Positions 8,177 to 14,169 of a stretch of DNA of 14,169 nt are shown piece by piece. Origin of the DNA: Acidobacteriaceae bacterium (GTDB lineage Bacteria; Acidobacteriota; Terriglobia; Terriglobales; Acidobacteriaceae). Numbering within the stretch: position 1 is the stretch's first letter; every line of letters starts with the position of its first letter. The stretch spans positions 1 to 14,169 of the forward strand of contig DAHUZD010000269.1 of assembly GCA_027306745.1 (NCBI GenBank). Direction: 5' to 3'. The notes under the pieces were generated by a model. The model saw nothing but the letters and a program-made list of their open reading frames with translations. It searched no databases and had not been told where the DNA came from. A program made the translations under genes and the position numbers.

Positions 8177-10255
8177 CTATACCTTCACCGAGGTGCGTAA
8201 CAGCGGCGGCTCGGCCAGCGCAGTTTTGACGGCTTCGTCTGTTTGGCTCAAGTTGACCAGGGCGCGAGTGACGGCCTCATCGGCCTCAGCAGCGCGGCGC
8301 AGCAGCACTGGATAGCGCACCTTGAATTCCAAACCGCCTTCGACAAATTGCAAGCGCGATTCGATCTTGGGCCGCTCGGCATTAATCTCCCAGTGCAGTT
8401 CCAGGCCGCCGTGCTGGCGTGCGATCTCCGCCTCATATTGCTTATATTGCGCTGCCACCAGGGCCGTGATCTTTTCCGCTGCGCCATTGTAGTCTGCATC
8501 TTCGTTGAGCTTGGCGGCCACTTCGCGCCAGCCATATTCCGTGCCGGGAATCTGCTTGTAGAGCGGCGTAGTGGCCTGGAACAAAACGGCGTTGGAAAAG
8601 ACAGCTACGCGCCCCGTTGGGTACAGGTCGATGCCGGTGCCGGCCAACTCCATTACGTACAGACGTACCAGGCTGATGTCCATCACATCCCCCGTTACGC
8701 CGGCGACGCTGATGCGGTCGCCCACGCGCACGCCATAGCGGCCCACGATAAAGAAGTACGCAGCCACGGAGAGCAGCACGGTTTGCGGGCCGACAGCGAT
8801 GCCGGCTGTGATGAATCCGGCAAAAGTGGCCAGCGAGCTGAACTGCGATACGAAGCCCAGAATCAGCACCAGGCTCATGCAGAACGTGGTGACAAAGCGG
8901 CGCAATATCAGCAACTGCCTGCGGCGACGCATGTCGCGCACGTAGCGGATGGAGGCGCGGCGCCAGATTTCACTCAGCAGTAGAATCAAGCCAATGCCGA
9001 AGGCGATCTCGGCCACGCGCAGCAGCAGCGCACGGAAGAGACGGTCATATTCGCTGTCGATAGCGTCGCGCCACTGCAAAAGATTGGCATGGCTCTGGTC
9101 GAGCAGCAGCAGCTCTTGCGCCAAGGGCAAGGATGCTGCGGAGAGTGTGCGGAATTGCGCGGTGAGTTGCTCATACTCCGCCAGAGTGGGGGCGGGTTGT
9201 GAAGCGGGAGTCTGGGCCGCTGCGGTATTGCCATGCGTCGCGGGCGGCGTGGCGGCTGCGCCCTGTGTGAGCACATTGCCCTCTTGCAGCGTTCTACGCA
9301 ACAGTGCCGTCAGCGGATCATGCAGCGCGGCAGCACGGGCGCGCAGGCGGTCGTTTTCTGCAATCCACAGATTCATTGGGTGCAGACTGTTCAACTGAGC
9401 AAAGAGCGTCTCCGCCTGGCCCAGCACTCCCGCCTGTTCGGCACCATGGATCGATTGGCCTGCAAAGACCGTGTTGGCTCCAGGCTTGGACTGCGCACCT
9501 GTTGCCGTTGGAGCCGCAACGGGCGCGGAGAGTTCCAAATGCGCAATCTCCGTGCTCAATTTGGAGGCGTTGGCAGAATCGGACTTGATCCCGGAGCTGA
9601 ATCGTCCAAGTGCCTCCTGCAAGGTCTGCTCTAAATCCCATTGCCCGCGCAGGCTGTCGCGCTGCGCCGTCAGTGTTTGCAAACGCGTGCCGCTGGCCGT
9701 GGCCATTTGCTGCTCCGCGGCGGCGATTGCGCCCTGCAACTGTGTGATCTTGGCCGCCGTTGTCGTTTGCATTTCCTGTAAATGCTGTTGCTGCGCGCTG
9801 GCCGTGCTGGAACCGGCTCCCGATCCGGTGGCCGTTTGCGCCTGCTTGGCGTTGAGCAACGCGGCCTCGGCCTTGGCCGAGGCAAAGGCCAACTGCGTGA
9901 TCTGTGCAGCGAGCGCCTGCTCCTGATCTTGGTAAAGTGCGTCGCTGGGTTCGCCAGCTTTCTGCTGGAAAGAGGTTGCAGTGCGATGGAAGTGAATGGC
10001 GGCGTTCAGATGCGCCAGGATGCGGTCATCCGTGGAGGAATCCAGCGTCCAGGTCAGCGCGGAGGCCGGGCCAATCTCCGTTTGCGAGGGAACAGCGGCC
10101 TGCGCCAATTGGATTTGTGAAGTCTGAGCCTGCGCTGTGTGCGGCGCAAGGCCGACGAGCGTGCACAGCGAACAGAGCGCCAAGCGGAGAGCCGCGCGCT
10201 GGCGCAGAATCGAGCGGAGGCGGAGCCGTGAGCAGAAACGAGCAACGTGCATCAT
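8177..10255 (-). CDS. MscS-like mechanosensitive channel with large periplasmic domain
   Basis: MscS-type channels open under membrane tension and release solutes after osmotic downshock. The 692-residue protein begins with a basic, long signal peptide (RLRLRSILRQRAALRLALCS, then hydrophobic to PHTAQAQ; likely cleavage near 42-44). A periplasmic region of about 365 residues follows: Gln/Ala-rich coiled coil near 105-215 and Ala/Pro/Thr-rich linkers near 245-265 and 330-357. Membrane helices lie at about 410-429, 453-473 and 475-505. The last is the pore helix, AGFITAGIAVGPQTVLLSVAAYFFIVGRYG. VRVGDRISVAGVTGDVMDISLVRLYVMEL (509-537) is the MscS beta domain. The C-terminal 130 residues are the cytosolic vestibule. 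Two adjacent ATGs (10255, 10252) are possible starts. It is 36 bp downstream of folK on the same strand. Confidence 0.88.
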   Translation of the reverse strand: MMHVARFCSRLRLRSILRQRAALRLALCSLCTLVGLAPHTAQAQTSQIQLAQAAVPSQTEIGPASALTWTLDSSTDDRILAHLNAAIHFHRTATSFQQKAGEPSDALYQDQEQALAAQITQLAFASAKAEAALLNAKQAQTATGSGAGSSTASAQQQHLQEMQTTTAAKITQLQGAIAAAEQQMATASGTRLQTLTAQRDSLRGQWDLEQTLQEALGRFSSGIKSDSANASKLSTEIAHLELSAPVAAPTATGAQSKPGANTVFAGQSIHGAEQAGVLGQAETLFAQLNSLHPMNLWIAENDRLRARAAALHDPLTALLRRTLQEGNVLTQGAAATPPATHGNTAAAQTPASQPAPTLAEYEQLTAQFRTLSAASLPLAQELLLLDQSHANLLQWRDAIDSEYDRLFRALLLRVAEIAFGIGLILLLSEIWRRASIRYVRDMRRRRQLLILRRFVTTFCMSLVLILGFVSQFSSLATFAGFITAGIAVGPQTVLLSVAAYFFIVGRYGVRVGDRISVAGVTGDVMDISLVRLYVMELAGTGIDLYPTGRVAVFSNAVLFQATTPLYKQIPGTEYGWREVAAKLNEDADYNGAAEKITALVAAQYKQYEAEIARQHGGLELHWEINAERPKIESRLQFVEGGLEFKVRYPVLLRRAAEADEAVTRALVNLSQTDEAVKTALAEPPLLRTSVKV

Positions 10256-10263
10256 ACCGCTGT

Positions 10264-10269
10264 AGTGTA
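10264..10269 (-). promoter_or_regulatory. Possible -10 box of the MscS-like gene
   Basis: The minus strand reads TACACT, 8 nt before the ATG at 10255 and inside the 36-bp gap after folK. There is no Shine-Dalgarno sequence before the ATG. The spacing would give a nearly leaderless mRNA, as at glyA. No -35 box is seen, so this may be chance. Confidence 0.3.
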
Positions 10270-10291
10270 ACGAATCCAGATTGTGTGTTGG

Positions 10292-10861
10292 TTATGCGCC
10301 GCTTGGCACTGCAAGCAGAGGCCCTTGCCGCTGTACGCAGGCAATGCGGTTGCTGTCGGCATCTTCCAACGCGTCGAGCCACTGCATCAACGTGCGGCCC
10401 AGCGTTGGATGCAGCCAGCCGGGCGCAATCTCGGCCGCAGGAGCCAGCACAAAGCGCCGCCGGTGTAGTTCTGGATGAGGCAGCGTCAATCGCGGTGTGG
10501 AAACAATCGTGTCGCTGTAAAGAAGTAAATCCAGGTCCAGCGTGCGTGGACCGCCACGAGGTTGCCCGCTGTTCAGTGGCTCGCGCACACGGCCTTGGCT
10601 GCGCTCAATCGCCAGCATCGCTTGCAGCAGTGGCTCTGGAGCCAGTTCCGTTCGCAGCAGCAGAGCTGCATTCAAAAAGTCAGGCTGCTCCTCCAGGCCG
10701 ACCGGCGCCGTCGCATACACGTTGGAGACGGCGAGCACCGCGCCGTGAGCTTCAAGGGCTCGCACAGCAGCCCGCAGATGCTCCCAGCGGTCTCCCAGAT
10801 TGGAGCCGAGGCCGAGCAGTGCGACAGAGGCGGTTTCGATGGGTGTGACGCGGGCAGACAT
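10292..10861 (-). CDS. folK: 2-amino-4-hydroxy-6-hydroxymethyldihydropteridine pyrophosphokinase (HPPK)
   Basis: HPPK transfers pyrophosphate from ATP to hydroxymethyl-dihydropterin in folate synthesis. The 189 residues are somewhat longer than E. coli FolK (about 159), through a short N-terminal lead and a C-terminal extension. Clear blocks are LGLGSNLGDRWEHL (16-29), YATAPVGLEEQPDFLNAA (49-66), and the signature GGPRTLDLDLLLY (103-115), whose Asp109 and Asp111 are the magnesium ligands. LPHPELHRRRFVLAPAAEIAP (127-147) completes the fold. Its ATG overlaps the lpxC stop by one base (TGATG on the minus strand), so translation is coupled to lpxC. The stop is 36 bp before the MscS-like gene. folK is more often found near other folate genes; none is next to it here. 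Confidence 0.95.
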   Translation of the reverse strand: MSARVTPIETASVALLGLGSNLGDRWEHLRAAVRALEAHGAVLAVSNVYATAPVGLEEQPDFLNAALLLRTELAPEPLLQAMLAIERSQGRVREPLNSGQPRGGPRTLDLDLLLYSDTIVSTPRLTLPHPELHRRRFVLAPAAEIAPGWLHPTLGRTLMQWLDALEDADSNRIACVQRQGPLLAVPSGA

Positions 10862-11772
10862 CAGGCGCTGAGGGCCACGGTGGTTTGCACAGCATCAGGC
10901 ATCGTGCCGGTGGCAGGCAGATGCACCAGCTCCCACGCAGAGCGGTCGCGGAGCAGGCGTGCTACCAGGGCCGTGTGCATGGCGTGCCCGGCGCGCTCGG
11001 CCACAACGCGTCCTTGAATCTGGCGTCCTGCCAAAGCTAGGTCGCCGATCAAATCCAAAATCTTGTGCCGGACAAATTCATCGGCATAGCGCAGAGGGCC
11101 ATTCACAACGCCTGCGTGTGTCAGGATGATGGCGTTGGCCTCGGAGGCTCCACGAATCAGGCCCATGTTGCGCAGCGCCTGCTCATCCTCTCGAAAGCCA
11201 AAGGTGCGCGCGGCGGCAATTTCGGCTGCGTATGCGCCTGTGTCCAAATCGAGCGCCAGCGATTGCTGGCCGATGGGTGCGGGAAAATCAATGGCATAGG
11301 TGATGCTGTAGCCTTCACCAGGATAGATACCAATAAATTTGCTGCCTTCGCGTACTTCGATGGCTTTGCGCACACGCAGATATTCGCGGCGGCGGCGTTG
11401 CTGGACCAGTCCCACGGATTGGAAGGCCTCCGTGTACGGCAGCGCGCTGCCATCCAGAATCGGCAGCTCCAAATTGTTCAGCTCGATGATGACATTGTCG
11501 ATGCCCACGCCGATGAGCGCGGAGAGCAGGTGCTCGGTGGTGGAGATCAACACGCCCTGGCGCATCAGGCTGGTGGCGTAGCTGACCTTGGCCACATTGC
11601 GGCCCGTGGCGGGAATCTCAAAGTTGTCCAGATCCGTCCGGCGGAAGAGGATGCCAGCGCCAGCAGGTGCGGGCAGCAGGCGCATCTCCACCGGCGCGCC
11701 GCTGTGGATGCCTACGCCGCAAAATTCGACCGCCGCAGCCAGGGTCTGTTCGAATTGCAGCCTGCGCGCCAG
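10861..11772 (-). CDS. lpxC: UDP-3-O-acyl-N-acetylglucosamine deacetylase, apparent CTG start
   Basis: LpxC is the zinc deacetylase of the committed step of lipid A synthesis. With a start at 11772 the product has 303 residues (E. coli: 305). The zinc and catalytic residues fall at nearly the same numbers as in E. coli: Glu80/His81 in ISTTEHLLSAL, His236 and Asp240 in DEFVRHKILDLIGD, His263 in AERAGHAMH. The first ATG/GTG/TTG in the frame is a GTG at 11691, which would remove FEQTLAAAVEFCGVGIHSG. That is a conserved N-terminal part (E. coli has TGVGLHTGKKV). Upstream of 11691 there is no ATG, GTG or TTG before the in-frame stop at 11893-11895. A CTG at 11772 has AAGGAG exactly 8 nt before it and gives MARRLQFEQTL, so I take it as the start. 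A miscalled ATG is the main alternative. The stop overlaps the folK start by one base. Confidence 0.93.
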   Translation of the reverse strand: MARRLQFEQTLAAAVEFCGVGIHSGAPVEMRLLPAPAGAGILFRRTDLDNFEIPATGRNVAKVSYATSLMRQGVLISTTEHLLSALIGVGIDNVIIELNNLELPILDGSALPYTEAFQSVGLVQQRRRREYLRVRKAIEVREGSKFIGIYPGEGYSITYAIDFPAPIGQQSLALDLDTGAYAAEIAAARTFGFREDEQALRNMGLIRGASEANAIILTHAGVVNGPLRYADEFVRHKILDLIGDLALAGRQIQGRVVAERAGHAMHTALVARLLRDRSAWELVHLPATGTMPDAVQTTVALSA

Positions 11773-11780
11773 AGGGGAAA

Positions 11781-11786
11781 CTCCTT
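11781..11786 (-). promoter_or_regulatory. Shine-Dalgarno site for the lpxC CTG start
   Basis: The minus strand reads AAGGAG, followed by 8 nt and then the in-frame CTG at 11772. Sequence and spacing are near ideal, which is the main support for CTG initiation. A second GGAG (11805-11802) lies 8 nt before an in-frame ATC at 11793, but ATC is a much less likely start. Confidence 0.7.
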
Positions 11787-11787
11787 G

Positions 11788-11805
11788 GGAGATCCTAGGA
11801 ACTCC
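11788..11805 (-). repeat. 18-bp near-palindrome in the lpxC leader
   Basis: GGAGATCCTAGGAACTCC pairs with itself at 8 of 9 positions. In the lpxC mRNA its CUCC arm can pair with the upstream GGAG or with the GGAG of the Shine-Dalgarno site 3 nt downstream, so the two foldings exclude each other. Confidence 0.55.
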
Positions 11806-11811
11806 GTAGAG

Positions 11812-11839
11812 ATCGTACTGGAATATCGCGCAGGCGCAA
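11812..11839 (-). promoter_or_regulatory. Candidate sigma70-type promoter of lpxC
   Basis: The minus strand shows TTGCGC (11839-11834), a 16-bp spacer and TACGAT (11817-11812). Transcription would start near 11805, leaving a leader of about 33 nt that begins with the near-palindrome and contains AAGGAG. Both hexamers are imperfect. Confidence 0.35.
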
Positions 11840-11891
11840 TGTGGTAAATCTACAACAGTCTTGGGGGCTATCCCTGGAGTAAGTTATTTTA

Positions 11892-11907
11892 TTTTACGGT
11901 TTTACGG
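11892..11907. repeat. Tandem 8-bp repeat upstream of lpxC
   Basis: TTTTACGG occurs twice head to tail (11892-11899 and 11900-11907), followed directly by the palindrome GATCGATC (11908-11915). It lies in an AT-rich patch within the 175-bp gap between maf and lpxC, about 75-95 bp upstream of the candidate lpxC -10 box. An operator is possible but unproven. Confidence 0.4.
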
Positions 11908-11947
11908 GATCGATCATTCCAGTGCTGCGTTTACACCTCTGTGGGAT

Positions 11948-12562
11948 TCACAGTGCAGAGAGCTTGGCGCGCATGCCCTCCAGCATACTTTGTGTCAGCG
12001 CCAGTGGCAGGCCAACAACGTTGAAGTAGCAGCCGCTAATGCGAGGCACCCAGCGTCCGGCCCGGCCTTGGATGGCATAGGCTCCAGCCTTGTCGACCGG
12101 CTCACCGGTGGCGATGTAGTCACGGATTTCCTGTTCAGAAAGCGTGTGCAACGTAACGGAAGTGGTCTCAGCGGCCACATCGATGCCCGCGGCAGAAACA
12201 ACACAGACACCGGTCACCACTTGGTGCGTGCGGCCAGAGAGCAACTGCAACATGTGCAGTGCCTCCTGCGGGTCGGCGGGTTTGCCCAGCACCTGACCGT
12301 CGCAGACGACAACTGTGTCAGCCCCGAGAACCAGCAAGGGATCGGAAGAGTGGATGGATTGAGCACGCTGCGTGGAGCTTTCGGCGTGGAAAACCGCCTC
12401 TGCCTTGGCGCGTGCAAGGCGTTGTGTGTACAGCACAGGGTCTTCCCCAGCGTGTCGGTCTTCTTGCACCGGCAGGGAAAGGACGCGGAATGTAAAGCCC
12501 GCCTGGGTCAGCAGTTCCCGGCGGCGGGGGGAGGAAGAGGCCAGGATCAGCATGGAGATCAT
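11948..12562 (-). CDS. maf: Maf-family nucleoside triphosphate pyrophosphatase
   Basis: Maf proteins hydrolyse dTTP/UTP or modified nucleotides to monophosphates, and have been linked to septum formation. The 204-residue product has LILASSSPRRRELL (5-18), VLGADTVVVCDGQVLGKP (78-95) with Asp82, LSGRTHQVVTGV (108-119), PVDKAGAYAIQG (155-166) and YFNVVGLPL (179-187). DKAGAYAIQG is the form found in dTTP/UTP-specific YhdE rather than in the m7GTP-specific YceF, but specificity is inferred. The frame stays open to 12790, which would run into the divergent rsfS gene. The ATG at 12562, just after an AGGTAAT stretch, is the likely start; the ATG at 12553 (3 codons in) is also possible. It is 175 bp upstream of lpxC on the same strand, with no clear terminator between. 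Confidence 0.93.
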   Translation of the reverse strand: MISMLILASSSPRRRELLTQAGFTFRVLSLPVQEDRHAGEDPVLYTQRLARAKAEAVFHAESSTQRAQSIHSSDPLLVLGADTVVVCDGQVLGKPADPQEALHMLQLLSGRTHQVVTGVCVVSAAGIDVAAETTSVTLHTLSEQEIRDYIATGEPVDKAGAYAIQGRAGRWVPRISGCYFNVVGLPLALTQSMLEGMRAKLSAL

Positions 12563-12658
12563 ATTACCTGCGATGCGGAGGCGGAAGAAAACTTCCTGCG
12601 ATCTGCGTCGGTTGAAGTGGCACACCGGATGCGAACCCGGTACGATAAGAAAGAAACC

Positions 12659-12664
12659 AAGGAG
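12659..12664 (+). promoter_or_regulatory. Shine-Dalgarno-like site unusually far from rsfS
   Basis: AAGGAG lies 14 nt before the rsfS ATG at 12679, longer than the usual 5-9 nt. An out-of-frame ATG at 12665 touches the site and opens only a 9-codon frame ending TAG. No better site lies nearer to the rsfS start. Confidence 0.35.
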
Positions 12665-12678
12665 ATGGCCCCACCCGC

Positions 12679-13362
12679 ATGTCCACCTCAGTAGAGACCC
12701 GCAAATTGGTGCTGGCTGCGCACGCAGCTTGTGAAGAAAAAAAAGCCCTGCACGCACGCATACTAGAACTGGATCCGGCTGAGTCCGCATTCACCGATGT
12801 GTTTTTAATTTGCAGCGGTGCCAACCCGCGCCAGGTGCAGGCGATTGCAGACGAGGTGGAGCTGCGTATGAAGCGCGAGTTCGGCATGTATGCCAACTCG
12901 GTGGAAGGCTACCGCGCGGCCAAGTGGATTCTGCTCGACTACGTGGATTTTGTCGTCCATGTTTTTGATGAGGAGACGCGCGCGCTCTATGACATTGAGC
13001 GGCTGCGCAAGACGGCCAGCTCCGTGGCGCTGGAAGACTGGAAGCGTCCGCTGGTGGCCAAGGTGGCGGCTGTGCGCGCAGGCGCAAAAGCAAAGACTCC
13101 GGCGAGGAAAAGCGCTGCAGCGAAGAGCGCTACCGGAAAAAAATCGGCTGCGCGGAGCCAGGGGCCAAGCCGAGGGACGAAAAAGGTCGCCGCCCAGCGC
13201 AGCTCCGCAGGCCAAGCCAAGCCAACATCCAAAAAGTCCACCACCAGAAAGAAGGCCACGAAGACCTCCGGGACAAAGAGTGCCGCTGCCCGCCCCGCTC
13301 GCCCAAGCAGGACTTCCAAAGCTGCCAAGAAGCAGACAGGCCGAAGAAAGCCCACAAGATAA
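12679..13362 (+). CDS. rsfS: Ribosomal silencing factor RsfS with long basic C-terminal tail
   Basis: RsfS (YbeB/RsfA) binds large-subunit protein uL14 and blocks subunit joining when nutrients are low. Residues 1-115 form the normal domain: DVFLICSGANPRQVQAIADEV (40-60), then GYRAAKWILLDYVDFVVHVFDEETRALYDIERL (77-109). E. coli RsfS (105 residues) ends about here. The remaining 110 or so residues are extra. From 128 to 227 there are 20 Lys and 12 Arg but no Asp or Glu, with Ala, Ser, Thr, Pro and Gly making up most of the rest (GKKSAARS, SKKSTTRKKATK, RPARPSRTSKAAKK). This resembles histone H1-like tails and should be disordered and able to bind nucleic acid. The frame is continuous, with no sign of a frameshift at the junction. 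The gene diverges from maf across 116 bp. Confidence 0.93.
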   Translation: MSTSVETRKLVLAAHAACEEKKALHARILELDPAESAFTDVFLICSGANPRQVQAIADEVELRMKREFGMYANSVEGYRAAKWILLDYVDFVVHVFDEETRALYDIERLRKTASSVALEDWKRPLVAKVAAVRAGAKAKTPARKSAAAKSATGKKSAARSQGPSRGTKKVAAQRSSAGQAKPTSKKSTTRKKATKTSGTKSAAARPARPSRTSKAAKKQTGRRKPTR

Positions 13363-13389
13363 AGAAAAACAAGCCATTAGATCATTCTC

Positions 13390-13415
13390 TCTCCCGCCCG
13401 CTTTTGCGGAGGAGA
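13390..13415. other. Hairpin in the 303-bp gap after rsfS
   Basis: TCTCC (13390-13394) pairs with GGAGA (13411-13415), and CCGC (13398-13401) with GCGG (13406-13409), around a TTTT loop with a small internal loop. No T-run follows, so it is not a standard intrinsic terminator, though it is 27 bp past the rsfS stop. Nothing else gene-like is seen between 13363 and 13510. Confidence 0.35.
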
Positions 13416-13514
13416 TTACTGTCCAAGAGCTAGGCAAAAGTTTAGCGAATTAGTAACCCTGCGTGCACCCCGTCGTCCAGAGGCAACATTCAAGGAAACC
13501 TAGCAGAAAATTCG

Positions 13515-13523
13515 TGCTATAAA
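13515..13523 (+). promoter_or_regulatory. Extended -10 promoter candidate of the NHL-repeat gene
   Basis: TGC followed by TATAAA fits an extended -10 element (TGn-TATAAT). Transcription would start near 13530 and leave a leader of about 135 nt before the ATG at 13666. No -35 box is evident, as is common for extended -10 promoters. Confidence 0.5.
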
Positions 13524-13551
13524 CGACATGAATTGCCAGGATTTGTTCTGT

Positions 13552-13606
13552 GGGACATGGAAGCCGCGGGGGCGGGAGGTTCCAAGGATCCCCGCGGCAC
13601 AGTCCC
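13552..13606 (+). other. Stable hairpin in the leader of the NHL-repeat gene
   Basis: GCCGCGGGG (13563-13571) pairs perfectly with CCCCGCGGC (13590-13598), and an outer helix GGGAC (13552-13556) / GTCCC (13602-13606) continues it after a small internal loop. The 18-nt apical part can form GGA/TCC. Two imperfect CCGGAG...TTCCG units follow at about 13612-13642. It lies between the candidate promoter and the ATG. A regulatory leader is possible; no known riboswitch is recognised. Confidence 0.45.
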
Positions 13607-13665
13607 CTGTCTCCGGAGGCTTCCGCACCGGAGCCACTTCCGATTTTGTGAGGTCACTTTTTCCC

Positions 13666-14169
13666 ATGTTCATGCGTCACCGCCGCACGCTCCACTCCCC
13701 ATCGATGAAGCCGCAAACCGCAATGTCGCGCTGGATGCCGCTGGTGGCGATTGTGGGATGTTGCATCGCCAGTGCATCCGCCCCGCTCCATGCGCAGGTG
13801 ACCGCCACATTGCTGCCCACGCAGATTACGCTGGCAGAGCCGTCGACAGGCATTGCCAGTCCGCAGAGTGTGGCAACGGACATAAATGGGAACGTATTTT
13901 ATGCGGACGCGACGGATAACGAGATCATCGAGGTAAGTGCATCGGGTGTGGCTAGTGTGTTGGATGTGGGCAAGCCCAATGGCACTGCACTCAATTCTCC
14001 AAAAGGCCTGGCCGTCGATTGCAGTAACAATCTGTATGTGGCTGATACGGGCAACAACCGGCTGATCTTTTTGGGATCCCCTGCCAATTTGACTGGTGGC
14101 AACATGGCCACGAACACAAGTCCGCTCTGGAATCAGCCGACCGGCATTGCCATCGATTGCGCTAACAAC
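13666..14169 (+). CDS. Exported NHL-repeat protein, N-terminal part (3' end outside window)
   Basis: The frame runs from the ATG at 13666 to the window end, giving 168 residues. The start region is a signal peptide: basic residues (RHRR, later SRW), hydrophobic MPLVAIVGCCIASASA (24-39) and cleavage after PLHA43. The mature part begins QVTATLLPTQITLAEP. It then shows NHL-type blades: SPQSVATDINGNVFYADATDNEIIEV (65-90), SPKGLAVDCSNNLYVADTGNNRLI (111-134) and QPTGIAIDCANN (157-168). NHL repeats form beta-propellers that bind proteins, sugars or RNA; in exported bacterial proteins the ligand is usually unknown. The mature part is rich in Asn, Thr and Ser. TGAGG lies 12 nt before the chosen ATG. 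Later ATGs at 13672, 13705 and 13723 are possible, and an in-frame ATG at 13528 is rejected because it would put about 70 residues ahead of the signal sequence. Confidence 0.85.
   Translation, partial: MFMRHRRTLHSPSMKPQTAMSRWMPLVAIVGCCIASASAPLHAQVTATLLPTQITLAEPSTGIASPQSVATDINGNVFYADATDNEIIEVSASGVASVLDVGKPNGTALNSPKGLAVDCSNNLYVADTGNNRLIFLGSPANLTGGNMATNTSPLWNQPTGIAIDCANN

Noticed and set aside
10861..11691. lpxC starting at the GTG at 11691 (276 residues)
   Set aside because: It drops the conserved EFCGVGIHSG region that LpxC needs, and no ribosome-binding site precedes it.
12590..12650. tRNA-like T-arm on the minus strand (GGTTCG motif near 12632-12637, in the maf/rsfS gap)
   Set aside because: The stem pairs poorly, the conserved A58 is absent, and no acceptor, anticodon or D arm can be placed around it.
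12665..12694. Nine-codon upstream ORF touching the rsfS Shine-Dalgarno-like site
   Set aside because: The ATG follows AAGGAG with no spacing, so initiation there is unlikely; the overlap seems incidental.
12563..12790. maf extended to the in-frame ATG at 12790
   Set aside because: The extra residues have no Maf similarity and overlap the start of the divergent rsfS gene.
13530..13600. Cyclic-di-GMP (GEMM-I) riboswitch, suggested by GGGAC...AAGCC in the leader
   Set aside because: The conserved CACGCA and CAAACC elements, the GAAA tetraloop and the receptor helix are not found; the short match is best taken as chance.
13528..13665. In-frame ATG at 13528 as start of the NHL-repeat protein
   Set aside because: It would put about 70 residues before the hydrophobic signal core, and it lies only 4 nt after the candidate -10 box, upstream of the expected transcription start.

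Overview
The window looks like chromosomal DNA from a GC-rich Gram-negative bacterium. LpxC (lipid A synthesis), a TolC-type outer-membrane efflux protein, a lipoprotein and an MscS channel with a large periplasmic part all imply two membranes. The NHL-repeat exported protein, the C4 zinc-ribbon/TIGR01777/Fn3 lipoprotein cluster and the general gene content suggest Acidobacteriota (Terriglobia-like). That placement is inferred from gene style, not from a marker search. I see no rRNA, tRNA, insertion sequence, phage gene or CRISPR array.

Layout, left to right. The 3' end of a TolC-family gene (+) converges on tal (-), with a strong two-way hairpin terminator between them. Then comes a minus-strand series, read right to left: zinc-ribbon coiled-coil protein, TIGR01777 (YfcH-like) oxidoreductase, Fn3 lipoprotein, transaldolase. 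The first three are packed 6-8 bp apart. A 128-bp divergent gap leads to a plus-strand EmrB-type drug exporter and then glyA, which has a -10-like box directly before its ATG. About 200 bp of palindrome-rich DNA separates glyA from the convergent minus-strand group lpxC, folK, MscS-like channel. maf lies upstream of lpxC on the same strand, and rsfS diverges from maf. A 303-bp region with a promoter-like site and a stable hairpin then precedes the signal peptide and first repeats of an exported NHL-repeat protein, which is cut by the window end.

How the genes fit together. Most are housekeeping: one-carbon and folate metabolism (glyA, folK), the pentose-phosphate pathway (tal), envelope lipid A (lpxC), nucleotide sanitation (maf), ribosome silencing (rsfS), efflux and osmotic protection. 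lpxC and folK share one base of stop and start codons, so they are translationally coupled.

I find no new multi-gene system. The points that merit a second look are local. The lpxC frame contains no ATG, GTG or TTG that could give a complete N-terminus, but does have a CTG placed 8 nt after a perfect AAGGAG. RsfS carries a roughly 100-residue histone-H1-like basic tail without acidic residues. glyA and the MscS gene may have leaderless mRNAs. Intergenic palindromes occur after glyA and ahead of lpxC and the NHL gene.
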